Assembly (NCBI GenBank): GCA_003343905.1
Contig: QAKI01000051.1
Coordinates: 82,190-146,189 of the forward strand
Direction: 5' to 3'
Origin: Subdoligranulum variabile
GTDB taxonomy: Bacteria; Bacillota; Clostridia; Oscillospirales; Ruminococcaceae
Length of the DNA stretch: 64,000 bases
In this document: positions 7,846 to 15,938 of the stretch, one piece after another
Layout: each line of letters begins with the position of its first letter
How positions within the stretch are numbered: position 1 is the stretch's first letter
Notes under the pieces: generated by a model
Database searches by the model: none
What the model was told of the DNA's origin: nothing
The model's input: only the letters and a program-made list of their open reading frames with translations
Position numbers and translations under genes: made by a program

Positions 7846-8780
7846 AACTGCTGAACGAGATTTTGGGGACCCGCTATCCCATCATCCAGGGCGGCATGGC
7901 AAACATCGCCACCGGCGAGTTCGCCGCTGCCTGTTCCAACGCCGGGGCGCTGGGCCTGATCGGTTCCGGCGGTATGAACGCCGATTCGCTGCGGGAGAAC
8001 ATCCGCCGCGCCAAGCAACTGACGGACAAACCGTTCGGCGTCAACATCATGCTGATGCACCCCGAAGCCGACGCCTTCGCCCGCATCGTGGTGGAGGAAG
8101 GGGTTCGCTTTGTCACCACCGGTGCGGGCAACCCCGGCAAGTACATGCAAAGCTGGAAGGCCGCGGGCATCACGGTGATCCCGGTGGTGGCGGCCACCGT
8201 GCTGGCCAAACATCTGGTCAAGTGCGGCGCCGACGCCCTGATCGCGGAAGGCACCGAGAGCGGCGGCCATGTGGGCGAAATGACCACCATGGCGCTGGTG
8301 CCCCAGGTCGTGGACGCAGTGGACGTGCCGGTGATCGCGGCGGGCGGCATCGCCGACGGCCGCCAGATGGCGGCGGCGTTCGCACTGGGCGCCTGCGGCG
8401 TGCAGGTGGGCACCTGCCTGCTGGTGGCGGAGGAATGCCCGATCCACCCCAACTACAAAGCGGCGCTGCTCAAAGCGAAGGACAGCGACACCATCGTGAC
8501 GGGCCGTATCGGCGGCACGCCGGTCCGTGTGCTGAAAAACCGCATGAGCCGCGAGTATGTCCGCCAGGAGAAGGCGGGCGCCGACAAGATGGAACTGGAA
8601 AAATTCACACTGGGCAGCCTGCGCCGCGCCGTGTTCGACGGCGATACCGAGACGGGCAGCCTGATGGCGGGCCAGGTGGCCGGTATGCTCAAGGGCGTGC
8701 GCCCGGTGCAGGCCATTCTGGACGAGATGATGCAGGACTGCCACGCCCGTCTGCAGGGCCTGGGCCAGCTAAAGGTTTGA
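7842..8780 (+). CDS. fabK: Enoyl-ACP reductase II (FMN-dependent)
   Basis: 312 residues, a TIM-barrel flavoprotein of the nitronate monooxygenase/FabK family. It reduces trans-2-enoyl-ACP in the last step of each elongation cycle. It begins MKLLNEILGTRYPIIQGGMA; the IIQGGM segment, GTESGGHVGE, AAGGIADGRQ and GVQVGTCLL are the FMN/phosphate-binding stretches. Its position between fabH and fabD is the one seen in streptococci and many Clostridia that use FabK instead of FabI, and FabK is insensitive to triclosan. The start codon overlaps the fabH stop. No fabI is seen in the window. Confidence 0.94.
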   Translation: MKLLNEILGTRYPIIQGGMANIATGEFAAACSNAGALGLIGSGGMNADSLRENIRRAKQLTDKPFGVNIMLMHPEADAFARIVVEEGVRFVTTGAGNPGKYMQSWKAAGITVIPVVAATVLAKHLVKCGADALIAEGTESGGHVGEMTTMALVPQVVDAVDVPVIAAGGIADGRQMAAAFALGACGVQVGTCLLVAEECPIHPNYKAALLKAKDSDTIVTGRIGGTPVRVLKNRMSREYVRQEKAGADKMELEKFTLGSLRRAVFDGDTETGSLMAGQVAGMLKGVRPVQAILDEMMQDCHARLQGLGQLKV

Positions 8781-8796
8781 CAGGGGAGGAAAGCGC

Positions 8797-9741
8797 ATGA
8801 AACTCGCATTTTTGTACGCCGGGCAGGGCAGCCAGCACGCCGGAATGGGCGCGGACCTGTACGCCGCTTCGCCGGTGTTCCGCAAGGTCTTTGATGAAGC
8901 CGCCGCGGCGCTGGACTTCGACCTCAAGGCCACCTGTTTTGAGGACCCGCAGGGCGTCATCGACCAGACTCAGTACACCCAGCCCTGCATGGTGGCGTTT
9001 GCCGCGGGCATCACGGCCATGTTCCGGGACGCGGGCATCCGCCCCGCCTGCGCGGCGGGCCTGTCCCTGGGCGAATACTCGGCGCTGGAATGTGCCGGTG
9101 TGCTGGACGCCCGCGGGGCAGTGGAACTGGTCGCCTTCCGCGGGCAGGCCATGGCAAAGGCGTCCGAGGGCCTCGAATGTGGCATGACCGCCGTGCTCAT
9201 GCTCGACCGTGACCGCCTGCAGGCCTGCTGCAACGAGGCTTCGGCCCTGGGCGTGGTGCAGATCTGCAACTACAACTGCCCCGGTCAGCTCGTCATCGGC
9301 GGCGAGAAAGCGGCGGTGGACCGTGCCGCCGAACTGGCGAAGGAGGCGGGCGCCAAACGCTGCCTGCCGCTGAAAGTCAGCGGCCCGTTCCACACCAGCC
9401 TGATGCGCCTGGCGGGGGACGCTCTTGCCGAGCGGTTCCAGACCGTGACGTTCGCGCCGATGGAACTGCCGGTGCTCTTCAACTGCCTGGGGCATGAAAA
9501 GGCCCCAGAGGATCAGATCCCCGACCTGCTGGTGCGCCAGGTGCAGAGCAGCGTCTATCTGGAAGATACCATCCGCCGCCTGGCGGAACTGGGTGTGGAT
9601 ACCGTGGTGGAGATCGGCCCCGGCCGCGCCATCAGCGGGTTCATCAAAAAGACCGTGGGCAGCGCCATCCGCTGCCTGAATGTGGAAACGGCGGAGGACT
9701 TTGAGAAGGCCGTCGCCGCTTTGAAGGAGGTCCCGGCATGA
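8797..9741 (+). CDS. fabD: Malonyl-CoA:ACP transacylase
   Basis: 314 residues. FabD loads malonyl groups onto AcpP. Visible motifs are GQGSQ (residues 9-13), the nucleophile Ser90 in GLSLGEYSAL, and the partner His in SGPFHTSLM. GGGGAGGAAA precedes the ATG. The gene ends in an ATGA overlap with fabG. Length and motifs are typical. Confidence 0.96.
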   Translation: MKLAFLYAGQGSQHAGMGADLYAASPVFRKVFDEAAAALDFDLKATCFEDPQGVIDQTQYTQPCMVAFAAGITAMFRDAGIRPACAAGLSLGEYSALECAGVLDARGAVELVAFRGQAMAKASEGLECGMTAVLMLDRDRLQACCNEASALGVVQICNYNCPGQLVIGGEKAAVDRAAELAKEAGAKRCLPLKVSGPFHTSLMRLAGDALAERFQTVTFAPMELPVLFNCLGHEKAPEDQIPDLLVRQVQSSVYLEDTIRRLAELGVDTVVEIGPGRAISGFIKKTVGSAIRCLNVETAEDFEKAVAALKEVPA

Positions 9742-10490
9742 GCGAAAATCAGAACCAGCGCCCCGCGGCCCTCGTGACCGGCGGCGGGCGCGGCATCGGC
9801 CGCGCCATCTGCCTGGCACTGGCCAAAGCGGGCTTCAACGTCTGCGTCAACTATGCGGCCAGCGCTGGGGCGGCGGAACAGACGGCGGAAGCCTGCCGCG
9901 TCCTCGGCGTGGAAGCCGTGACGCTGCAGGCGGATGTCACCGACCCGGCCGCCTGCCAGACATTGGTCGAAACGGCGGCCAAGACCTTCGGCCGTCTGGA
10001 CGTGCTGGTGAACAACGCGGGCGTCACGGCCGACAAGCTGATCCTGCGCATGCAGGAAGAAGATTTTGACAAAGTCATCAGCGCCAACCTCAAAGGCGCG
10101 TTCTTCTGCAGCAAGACCGCCTGCAAGCTGATGATGCGCCAGCGTTACGGCCGCATCATCAACATCAGCAGCGTGGTGGGCCTGCACGGCAACGCGGGGC
10201 AGAGCAACTATGCCGCCAGCAAGGCGGGCCTGATCGGCCTGACCAAGAGCCTGGCCAAGGAGTTCGCCGCCCGCGGCGTGACGGTCAATGCGGTGGCCCC
10301 CGGCTTCATCGAGACCGATATGACCGCCGCCATGCCCGAAGCCGCCAAACAGGCGGCGCTGGCAGCTGTGCCCGCTGCACGCATCGGCCGCCCGGAGGAA
10401 GTGGCCGACGCGGTAGCTTTCCTAGCGGGGCCGGGCGCGGCGTACATCACCGGCCAGGTCCTGTGCGTGGACGGCGGCATGGGGATGTAA
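9738..10490 (+). CDS. fabG: 3-oxoacyl-ACP reductase
   Basis: 250 residues, a classical SDR. NADPH-binding GGGRGIG (near residues 14-20), NNAGV, the catalytic Ser in NISSVVG and YAASK (Tyr-xxx-Lys) are all present. It reduces beta-ketoacyl-ACP to the beta-hydroxy form. The start overlaps fabD by 4 bp. An 88-bp gap with a strong hairpin (10499-10522) separates it from fabF, the longest gap among the structural fab genes. Confidence 0.96.
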   Translation: MSENQNQRPAALVTGGGRGIGRAICLALAKAGFNVCVNYAASAGAAEQTAEACRVLGVEAVTLQADVTDPAACQTLVETAAKTFGRLDVLVNNAGVTADKLILRMQEEDFDKVISANLKGAFFCSKTACKLMMRQRYGRIINISSVVGLHGNAGQSNYAASKAGLIGLTKSLAKEFAARGVTVNAVAPGFIETDMTAAMPEAAKQAALAAVPAARIGRPEEVADAVAFLAGPGAAYITGQVLCVDGGMGM

Positions 10491-10498
10491 CAGCGGCG

Positions 10499-10522
10499 CC
10501 GGGCGCTGCCCAAAGCGCCCGG
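10499..10522 (+). other. Intercistronic hairpin between fabG and fabF
   Basis: A perfect 9-bp stem, CCGGGCGCT (10499-10507) with AGCGCCCGG (10514-10522), and a 6-nt loop. There is no T-run, so it is more likely an mRNA processing or stability element that sets fabG and fabF levels apart than a full terminator. Confidence 0.5.
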
Positions 10523-10578
10523 TCCGCGTTCGGTATGCAGGATACTTAGAGAACGGAAAGAAGATTGCGAGGTTTTCT

Positions 10579-11820
10579 ATGGAAAAACGCAGAGTCGTGA
10601 TCACCGGCCTTGGCACGGTCAACCCCACGGGCAACTCGGTTGCCGAAAGCTGGGCCGCCGTGCGCCGCGGGGAATGCGGCGTCGGGCCGATCACCCGGTA
10701 CGATACTTCCAACAGCAAAGTCAAGCTGGCGGCGGAAGTGAAGAACTTTGACCCCGCGGCGCGCATCGACAAGCGCGAAGCGCGCAAGATGGCCCGCTTC
10801 ACCCAGTTTGCGGTGGCGGCTGCGGCGGAAGCCATCGAGGACGCGGCGCTGAATCTGGAGCAGGAGGACCCGACCCGCTGCGCCACGATCATTTCCAGCG
10901 GCATCGGCGGCCTGCCCATCATGGAGGAAGAATGCCTCAAGGGTGAAGCCAAGGGCTATGACAAAGTCAGCCCCTTCTTTGTGCCCATGACGATCGCCAA
11001 CATGGCGGCCGGTCAGGTGGCGATCCGCTTTGGGCTCAAGGGCATGTGCACCAGCCCGGTCACGGCCTGTGCGGGCGGCACCAACGCCATCGGCGACGCC
11101 TTCCACCGCATCCGGGACGGGTATGAGGATCTGGCCGTCTGCGGCGGCGCCGAAAGCTGCATCAGCCCGCTGGGCGTGGGCGGCTTCACCAGCATGAAGG
11201 CCCTGAACCCCACCGACGACCCGGCCCGGGCGTCCATCCCGTTCGACGCCGAGCGCGGCGGTTTCGTCATCGGCGAGGGCGCGGGCATCCTCGTGCTGGA
11301 AGAACTGGGCCATGCCCAGGCGCGCGGGGCCCGTATTTACGCCGAGGTGGTGGGCTACGGTTCCAACTGCGACGCCTACCACTTCACGGCCCCGGCCCCC
11401 GGCGGCGCGGGCGGCGCCGACTGCATGCGGCTGGCCCTGCGGGACGCCGGCGTGCAGCCCGAAGCCGTCGGCTACATCAACGCCCATGGCACCGGCACCC
11501 ACCTGAACGACTCCTGCGAAACCGCGGCCATCAAGGCCGTGTTCGGGGAGCACGCCTACAAGCTGGCGGTGTCCAGCACCAAGTCGATGACCGGCCATCT
11601 GCTGGGCGCGGCCGGCGGCGTGGAGGGCGTCTTTACGGCGCTGGCCCTGCACGACGGCTACCTGCCCGCCACCGTCAACCTGCGCGTGCCGGACCCGGAA
11701 TGCGACCTGAACTATCTGCCCAACGAAGGTGCCGAGCGGCAGGTGGAATATGCCATCAGCGACAGCCTGGGCTTCGGCGGGCATAACGCCTGCGTCGTTT
11801 TCAAACATTGGGAGGGATGA
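10579..11820 (+). CDS. fabF: Beta-ketoacyl-ACP synthase II
   Basis: 413 residues, the standard FabF length. The nucleophile Cys lies in VTACAGGTNA; the two catalytic His residues are in NAHGTGT and GHLLGAAGG; a C-terminal GFGGHNAC loop is present. It elongates acyl-ACP with malonyl-ACP. The ATG at 10579 has GAGG about 7 bp upstream. fabZ starts 3 bp after the stop. Confidence 0.96.
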   Translation: MEKRRVVITGLGTVNPTGNSVAESWAAVRRGECGVGPITRYDTSNSKVKLAAEVKNFDPAARIDKREARKMARFTQFAVAAAAEAIEDAALNLEQEDPTRCATIISSGIGGLPIMEEECLKGEAKGYDKVSPFFVPMTIANMAAGQVAIRFGLKGMCTSPVTACAGGTNAIGDAFHRIRDGYEDLAVCGGAESCISPLGVGGFTSMKALNPTDDPARASIPFDAERGGFVIGEGAGILVLEELGHAQARGARIYAEVVGYGSNCDAYHFTAPAPGGAGGADCMRLALRDAGVQPEAVGYINAHGTGTHLNDSCETAAIKAVFGEHAYKLAVSSTKSMTGHLLGAAGGVEGVFTALALHDGYLPATVNLRVPDPECDLNYLPNEGAERQVEYAISDSLGFGGHNACVVFKHWEG

Positions 11821-11823
11821 ACC

Positions 11824-12294
11824 ATGGCGATCGTTGCCAATGATCCACCGCGCGCGCTGAACGCGCAGCAGATCGCACAGATCCTGCCGCACCGTTACCC
11901 CTTTGCGCTTTTGGACCGCATCACCGACTATACGCCCGGTCAGTGGGCGCGGGGCGTCAAGTGCGTCACCATCAACGAACCGTTCTTTCAGGGGCATTTT
12001 CCCGGCCAGCCGGTCATGCCCGGCGTGCTGATTCTGGAAGCCCTGGCCCAGTGCGGCGCGGTCGCCGCCCTGAGCGAGGAGGGCGCGCAGGGCAAGTTGG
12101 CGCTGTTCGGCGGGGTCAAGAACGCGCGGTTCCGCCGCCAGGTCGTGCCCGGCGACGTGCTGACGCTGGAATGTGAACTGATCGAACGCCACGGTCCCGT
12201 GGGCATCGGCAAGGCGACAGCCTGGGTGGATGGCGTGCGCGCCGTCAACGCCGAACTGACCTTTGCCATCGTGGACCGTGGAACCGGCATGTGA
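11824..12294 (+). CDS. fabZ: 3-hydroxyacyl-ACP dehydratase
   Basis: 156 residues, hot-dog fold. HRYPFALLDRI near the N terminus and FFQGHFPGQPVMPGVL, with the catalytic His and the later Glu in LILEALAQ, identify FabZ. It dehydrates beta-hydroxyacyl-ACP. GGAGGG precedes the ATG. It is the last enzyme gene of the operon. No accB or accC follows, unlike the streptococcal arrangement. Confidence 0.96.
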   Translation: MAIVANDPPRALNAQQIAQILPHRYPFALLDRITDYTPGQWARGVKCVTINEPFFQGHFPGQPVMPGVLILEALAQCGAVAALSEEGAQGKLALFGGVKNARFRRQVVPGDVLTLECELIERHGPVGIGKATAWVDGVRAVNAELTFAIVDRGTGM

Positions 12295-12314
12295 TGAACC
12301 CCGCCGTTCAGGGC

Positions 12315-12353
12315 TGGTCAAACAGGCAAAAACATGATATAATCCTATATCAT
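12315..12353 (+). promoter_or_regulatory. Promoter with overlapping 20-bp palindrome upstream of the MarR gene
   Basis: -35 TGGTCA (12315-12320), a 17-bp spacer and -10 TATAAT (12338-12343). The -10 box lies inside a perfect inverted repeat, ATGATATA (12334-12341) and TATATCAT (12346-12353) with a 4-bp spacer. An 8-bp-arm palindrome over the -10 box fits autorepression by the MarR protein. The half-site ATGATATA also occurs at 4664-4671, over the -10 region of the acpP promoter, but without a clean second half. Confidence 0.6.
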
Positions 12354-12440
12354 CGAGCCAATGCTCTGCGGGGCCGCCTGCGCCGTCCGGCGCTGCCCGG
12401 CGCGCCCGTCCGCAGGCAGGACGCACAGGAGGTTTTTGCC

Positions 12441-12923
12441 ATGCTGGATCAAGCCTTTCAGCAAGTGTACACCAAGTTCAAACTGCATTTCTATCAGCAG
12501 GTGTTCAGCCGGTTTGAAAACCGCGAAGCAACGCTGACGACGGTGGAATCCTTCTGCATGGAGGTCATCATGGCGCTGGGGCACCCGACCATTGCGGAAT
12601 TTTCCAACATGATGCACCTTTCCACCCCCAACGCAGCCTACAAGATCAACAATCTGGTCAAAAAGGGCTACGTCAAAAAGGTCCAGTCCAGCGAGGACAA
12701 GCGGGAATACCACCTGTATCCCACCCGCAAATATGTGGAATACTACAGCATCAGCTACGCCTACCTGCAAAAGGTGGTGGACCGCGCCAAGCAGCGTTTT
12801 TCGCCCGAAGAACTGCAAAAGCTGGAAGAGATGCTGCACATCGTTTCCAGTGAACTGATGCCGGAGATCAGCCTGCCGGAGGCAAGCCCCGGACTGAACG
12901 GGGAACTGCAGCCCGGCACCTGA
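12441..12923 (+). CDS. MarR-family regulator of the fatty acid operon (FabT-like position)
   Basis: 160 residues. The winged-helix core includes HPTIAEFSNMMHLSTPNAAY, NLVKKGYVKKV and a basic wing (SSEDKREYHLYPT), flanked by dimerisation helices. The ATG at 12441 follows AGGAGG. The gene lies 146 bp after fabZ with its own promoter and an overlapping palindrome. MarR proteins encoded in fab operons (FabT) repress fatty acid synthesis using acyl-ACP as co-repressor. That role is inferred here from location, not from sequence identity to FabT. A terminator follows at 12956. Confidence 0.82.
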   Translation: MLDQAFQQVYTKFKLHFYQQVFSRFENREATLTTVESFCMEVIMALGHPTIAEFSNMMHLSTPNAAYKINNLVKKGYVKKVQSSEDKREYHLYPTRKYVEYYSISYAYLQKVVDRAKQRFSPEELQKLEEMLHIVSSELMPEISLPEASPGLNGELQPGT

Positions 12924-12955
12924 CCCCCTTGAATAAGGTAAGGAACGACCCCTGC

Positions 12956-12991
12956 GCGGGCCGGCGGTTTTGCTGCCGGCCCGCTTTGCGT
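12956..12991 (+). terminator. Terminator at the end of the fab operon
   Basis: GCGGGCCGGC (12956-12965) pairs perfectly with GCCGGCCCGC (12975-12984), followed by TTTGCGTT. Confidence 0.8.
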
Positions 12992-13027
12992 TGCCGCCGT
13001 GCGCCGATTTTTTACACCTGCCACCCC

Positions 13028-13056
13028 TTGACAACCGGCGGGACAAGCCCCATAAT
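13028..13056 (+). promoter_or_regulatory. Promoter of rsmD
   Basis: Perfect TTGACA (13028-13033), a 17-bp spacer and CATAAT (13051-13056), 35 bp before the rsmD start. Confidence 0.75.
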
Positions 13057-13090
13057 AAAGCTGATACCATAAATAAAGAGAGGTACGACC

Positions 13091-13639
13091 ATGCGCGTTA
13101 TTGCCGGGACCGCACGCGGTAAAAATCTGCAGGCCCTTCCGGGTGAGGAGATCACCCGCCCCACCATCAACCGGGTCAAGGAAGCCATGTTCTCCAGTGT
13201 GCAGTTCCTGGTGCCGGGCGCACGGGTGCTGGATCTTTTTGCAGGCAGCGGCCAGCTGGGGATCGAAGCGTTGTCCCGCGGGGCCAAAAGCTGCCTGTTC
13301 GTGGACCAGTCGCCGGAGGCGCTGGCGGTAGTCACCGCCAACTGCAAAGCGGCCGGTGTGGACCGCCAGAGCGATATCCGCCACGGCGAGGCCATGCAGT
13401 TCCTTGCCAACATCCGCGGCCCGTTCGACCTGGTGTTGCTGGACCCGCCGTTCCAGCGGGGGCTGCTGGCACAGGTACTGCCCGCGTTGCAGGATAAACT
13501 TGCCCCGGGCGGCGTGATCCTGGCCGAAAGCGAGCGCGAAGCGGACCTGCCGGAGCGTGTGGGCACGCTGGTGCGCGTCAAACAATACCATTACGGCAAG
13601 ATTATGGTCAGCCGGTATGAGAGAGAGGGACAGCCATGA
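13091..13639 (+). CDS. rsmD: 16S rRNA (guanine(966)-N2)-methyltransferase RsmD
   Basis: 182 residues, the usual RsmD length. It starts MRVIAGTARGK and has RPTINRVKEAMFSS, the SAM-binding DLFAGSGQLGIEALSRGA and the DPPF catalytic tetrad (N6/N2-type methyltransferase motif IV). It methylates G966 of 16S rRNA during 30S assembly. GAGAGG precedes the ATG. The stop overlaps the next gene by ATGA. In many Firmicutes rsmD is followed by coaD, which is not here. Confidence 0.93.
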   Translation: MRVIAGTARGKNLQALPGEEITRPTINRVKEAMFSSVQFLVPGARVLDLFAGSGQLGIEALSRGAKSCLFVDQSPEALAVVTANCKAAGVDRQSDIRHGEAMQFLANIRGPFDLVLLDPPFQRGLLAQVLPALQDKLAPGGVILAESEREADLPERVGTLVRVKQYHYGKIMVSRYEREGQP

Positions 13640-14109
13640 ACGTAGAAGAATTGCTGGATCTGATGGAAGAAACTTTGGAAGCGGGCACGGCCGTGCCGTT
13701 TGCCGCCGCCAAGCGCGTGGTGGATGTGGACCGTATGCGGGACATCATCGACGAAGTGCGCAACAACCTCCCCGATGAAGTGCGGGAGAGCAAGAAAATC
13801 GTCAACGACCGGGAACAGATCCTTAAAAACGCCCACCTGGAATCCGAGAACATCATCCAGCAGGCGGAGGAACGCGCCCGCGGCCTTGTCAGCGAACAGG
13901 AGATCGTCAAGCGCAGCCAACAGCGCGCGGTGGAGATCCTGACCGCCGCCCAGGGCCAGGCCAAGGAACTGAGCCGCAACGCGACCCTGTACTGCGAAAG
14001 CATCCTGAAAAATTCGGAGGAAGTGCTGGCCCGCAGCGTGGCCGATATCAAATCGACCCGCATGAACCTGCGCAACGCCACCAACCGCCCCCGCCCCGGC
14101 AAAAAGTGA
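13636..14109 (+). CDS. Hypothetical coiled-coil protein (DivIVA / ATP-synthase-b-like)
   Basis: 157 residues, soluble and highly charged, with no signal peptide or membrane segment. Residues about 30-140 form one long helix-rich coiled coil with many Ala, Glu, Lys and Gln. It resembles DivIVA C-terminal regions or peripheral stalk subunits in composition, and such proteins are often annotated ATPase by low-complexity similarity. It overlaps rsmD by 4 bp, so it is cotranscribed. A short N-terminal segment (MNVEELLDLMEETLE), then AKRVVDVDRMRDIIDEVR and the Pro/Arg-rich C terminus, are the most distinctive parts. I do not recognise a function; a scaffold or division-associated role is a guess from the dcw cluster next door. 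Confidence 0.75.
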   Translation: MNVEELLDLMEETLEAGTAVPFAAAKRVVDVDRMRDIIDEVRNNLPDEVRESKKIVNDREQILKNAHLESENIIQQAEERARGLVSEQEIVKRSQQRAVEILTAAQGQAKELSRNATLYCESILKNSEEVLARSVADIKSTRMNLRNATNRPRPGKK

Positions 14110-14151
14110 ACGCCGCCCTAAACATGAATCCTTGAATATAGCAACGTACCT

Positions 14152-14190
14152 GCGGGCCGTCAGAATTCTCTCTGGCGGCCCGCTTTTTTT
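14152..14190 (+). terminator. Terminator of rsmD operon
   Basis: GCGGGCC (14152-14158) pairs with GGCCCGC (14177-14183), followed by seven T residues. Confidence 0.88.
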
Positions 14191-14318
14191 GGCGCCGCCC
14201 GCCCTGGAAAGGGGGAACGGTCCCGCCGCTTTTCCGCCCGCCGCACCCACGGCAGGGGAGGGGGGCGGCCCCAAAAACAGGGAAGACGCCCCACCTTCCC
14301 CACAAGTGTGAAAATTCT

Positions 14319-14357
14319 GCCCGCAGCGAACTTTTTGCCGCTGCGGGCTTGCTTTTT
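14319..14357 (+). terminator. Second terminator-like hairpin upstream of mraZ
   Basis: A perfect 10-bp stem, GCCCGCAGCG (14319-14328) with CGCTGCGGGC (14339-14348), then TTGCTTTTT. It insulates the mraZ promoter from upstream readthrough, or ends a short RNA from the 14191-14318 stretch, which has no recognisable gene. Confidence 0.65.
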
Positions 14358-14389
14358 GCCGGGTAAAATGGTAGACTGAATATGCTGTA

Positions 14390-14435
14390 GTGGGTAAAAG
14401 TGGTTAACTTGACCCTAACAGTGGTTGAAAGTGGG
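14390..14435 (+). promoter_or_regulatory. MraZ-type operator: GTGG(G/T) repeats on 10-bp spacing
   Basis: GTGG repeats start at 14390, 14400, 14421 and 14431: two pairs spaced exactly 10 bp, with the pairs 21 bp apart. MraZ is known to bind direct G-rich repeats with one-helical-turn spacing in front of its own gene. A further GGGTAAAATGG at 14361 may extend the array. The promoter itself is not clear; TTGACC at 14409 lies inside the repeats. The mraZ start is 113 bp downstream. Confidence 0.65.
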
Positions 14436-14547
14436 TAGTTTTCCACCCTTTCAACTAAGTTTTCCACAGCCGCCTCACGGCAACGTCAAAAAAGCTGCGG
14501 AAAGTTTGTGAAAAACGTCGAACCGATCGGGGAAGGGGGTCAGCCGC

Positions 14548-14964
14548 ATGTTGGTAGGGCAGTACGATTATGCCATCGACGCCAAAGGGCGGCTGAATTT
14601 CCCGGCCCGCTTCCGGGAAGCGATGGGCCAGACTTTCATCGTGACCCGCTGGCTGGACCACTGTCTGGCAGCTTTCCCCGGCGATGAATTTGAAAAGGTC
14701 GCGGCCCGCATTGAGGAAAAGGGCCTTGTCAAAGGCCGCAAGGTCAGCCGTATGCTGTACGCTTCGGCGGTGGAAGTCACGCCGGACAAGCAGGGCCGCA
14801 TCCAGCTGCCCGCCAAGCTGCGGGAATACGCCGGGCTGGACCACGATGTGACGATCATCGGCAACCGCAGTTTTGCCGAGATCTGGAATACCGACGCATG
14901 GAATGAAAACCAGGCCACCAGCGATGACGACTTCACCGCTGCGATGGAGGAACTGGACTTTTAA
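14548..14964 (+). CDS. mraZ: Transcriptional regulator MraZ
   Basis: 138 residues, with two AbrB-like swapped-hairpin repeats (YDYAIDAKGRLNFPARFRE near residue 6 and EVTPDKQGRIQLPAKLREY near residue 76) carrying the conserved DxKGR-type loops. MraZ forms a ring-shaped oligomer that binds the mra promoter and controls the dcw cluster. The ATG follows GGAAGGGGG. It is the first gene of the cluster and lies downstream of the GTGG repeats at 14390. Confidence 0.95.
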   Translation: MLVGQYDYAIDAKGRLNFPARFREAMGQTFIVTRWLDHCLAAFPGDEFEKVAARIEEKGLVKGRKVSRMLYASAVEVTPDKQGRIQLPAKLREYAGLDHDVTIIGNRSFAEIWNTDAWNENQATSDDDFTAAMEELDF

Positions 14965-15001
14965 GCAATAGACGAAAGACAGACAAAAGGTAGAAGACAA
15001 G

Positions 15002-15925
15002 ATGGAATTTTCTCACATACCCGTGCTGCTGCAGCCCTGCCTGGATGGGCTGGCCATTGACCCGGCCGGTATTTACCTGGACGGGACCGCTGGCGGGGCA
15101 GGGCACAGTATGCAGATCGCTAAACGTCTGACCACCGGGCAGCTGATCGCGCTCGACCAGGACCCGGATGCGGTGGCAGCCGCCACCGAAAGGCTCAAGG
15201 GCCTGCCCGCCCGGGTGGTACAGGCGAACTTCCGCGACGCCGCGCGCGTGCTCGCGGAACTCTCCATCCCGGCGGTCAACGGGGCTCTGTTGGACCTCGG
15301 CGTGTCCAGCCACCAGCTGGACGACGCGGCCCGTGGTTTTTCCTACCACGCGGACGCGCCGCTCGATATGCGTATGAGCCAGCAGGGCCCCACCGCCGCA
15401 GACCTTGTCAACACACTGGACCGTGAAGAACTGACCCGTATCCTGCGCGATTACGGGGAGGAACCCTACGCCTGGCAGATCGCGGGCAAGATCGTGGCAG
15501 CCCGGGCGCAGCAGCCCATCACCACCACGATGCAGCTTGCCGAGATCGTGGCTTCGGCGGTGCCCCCGGCGGAGCGCCGCAAGGCCAAAAACCCCGCGCG
15601 GCGCACCTTCCAGGCGGTACGCATCGCCGTCAATTCGGAACTGGATGTTCTGAACGAAGGACTGGACGCGATCTTCCAATGCCTGGCCCCCGGCGGGCGG
15701 CTGTGCGTCATCACCTTCCACAGCCTAGAGGACCGGCTTGTTAAAAACAAATTCCGCCGCTGGGCCCAGCGCTGCACCTGCCCGCCGGAACAGCCGGTCT
15801 GCACCTGCGGCGGGGTAGCCAAGGCAAAACTGATCACCCGCAAACCCATCGAGGCGGACGCGGCCGAACTGCAGGCGAACCGCAGGGCCCGTTCCGCAAA
15901 ACTGAGAGTGTTAGAGAAAGTATAA
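15002..15925 (+). CDS. rsmH: 16S rRNA (cytosine(1402)-N4)-methyltransferase
   Basis: 307 residues, standard RsmH (MraW) length. It starts MEFSHIPVLLQPCLDGL and has the SAM site YLDGTAGGAGHS, DLGVSSHQLD, RTFQAVRIAVN and SFHSLEDRLVK. It methylates C1402 of 16S rRNA. The ATG at 15002 follows AAAGGTAG. It sits between mraZ and ftsL as in most bacteria. Confidence 0.96.
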   Translation: MEFSHIPVLLQPCLDGLAIDPAGIYLDGTAGGAGHSMQIAKRLTTGQLIALDQDPDAVAAATERLKGLPARVVQANFRDAARVLAELSIPAVNGALLDLGVSSHQLDDAARGFSYHADAPLDMRMSQQGPTAADLVNTLDREELTRILRDYGEEPYAWQIAGKIVAARAQQPITTTMQLAEIVASAVPPAERRKAKNPARRTFQAVRIAVNSELDVLNEGLDAIFQCLAPGGRLCVITFHSLEDRLVKNKFRRWAQRCTCPPEQPVCTCGGVAKAKLITRKPIEADAAELQANRRARSAKLRVLEKV

Positions 15926-15938
15926 CGAGGCATCTATT

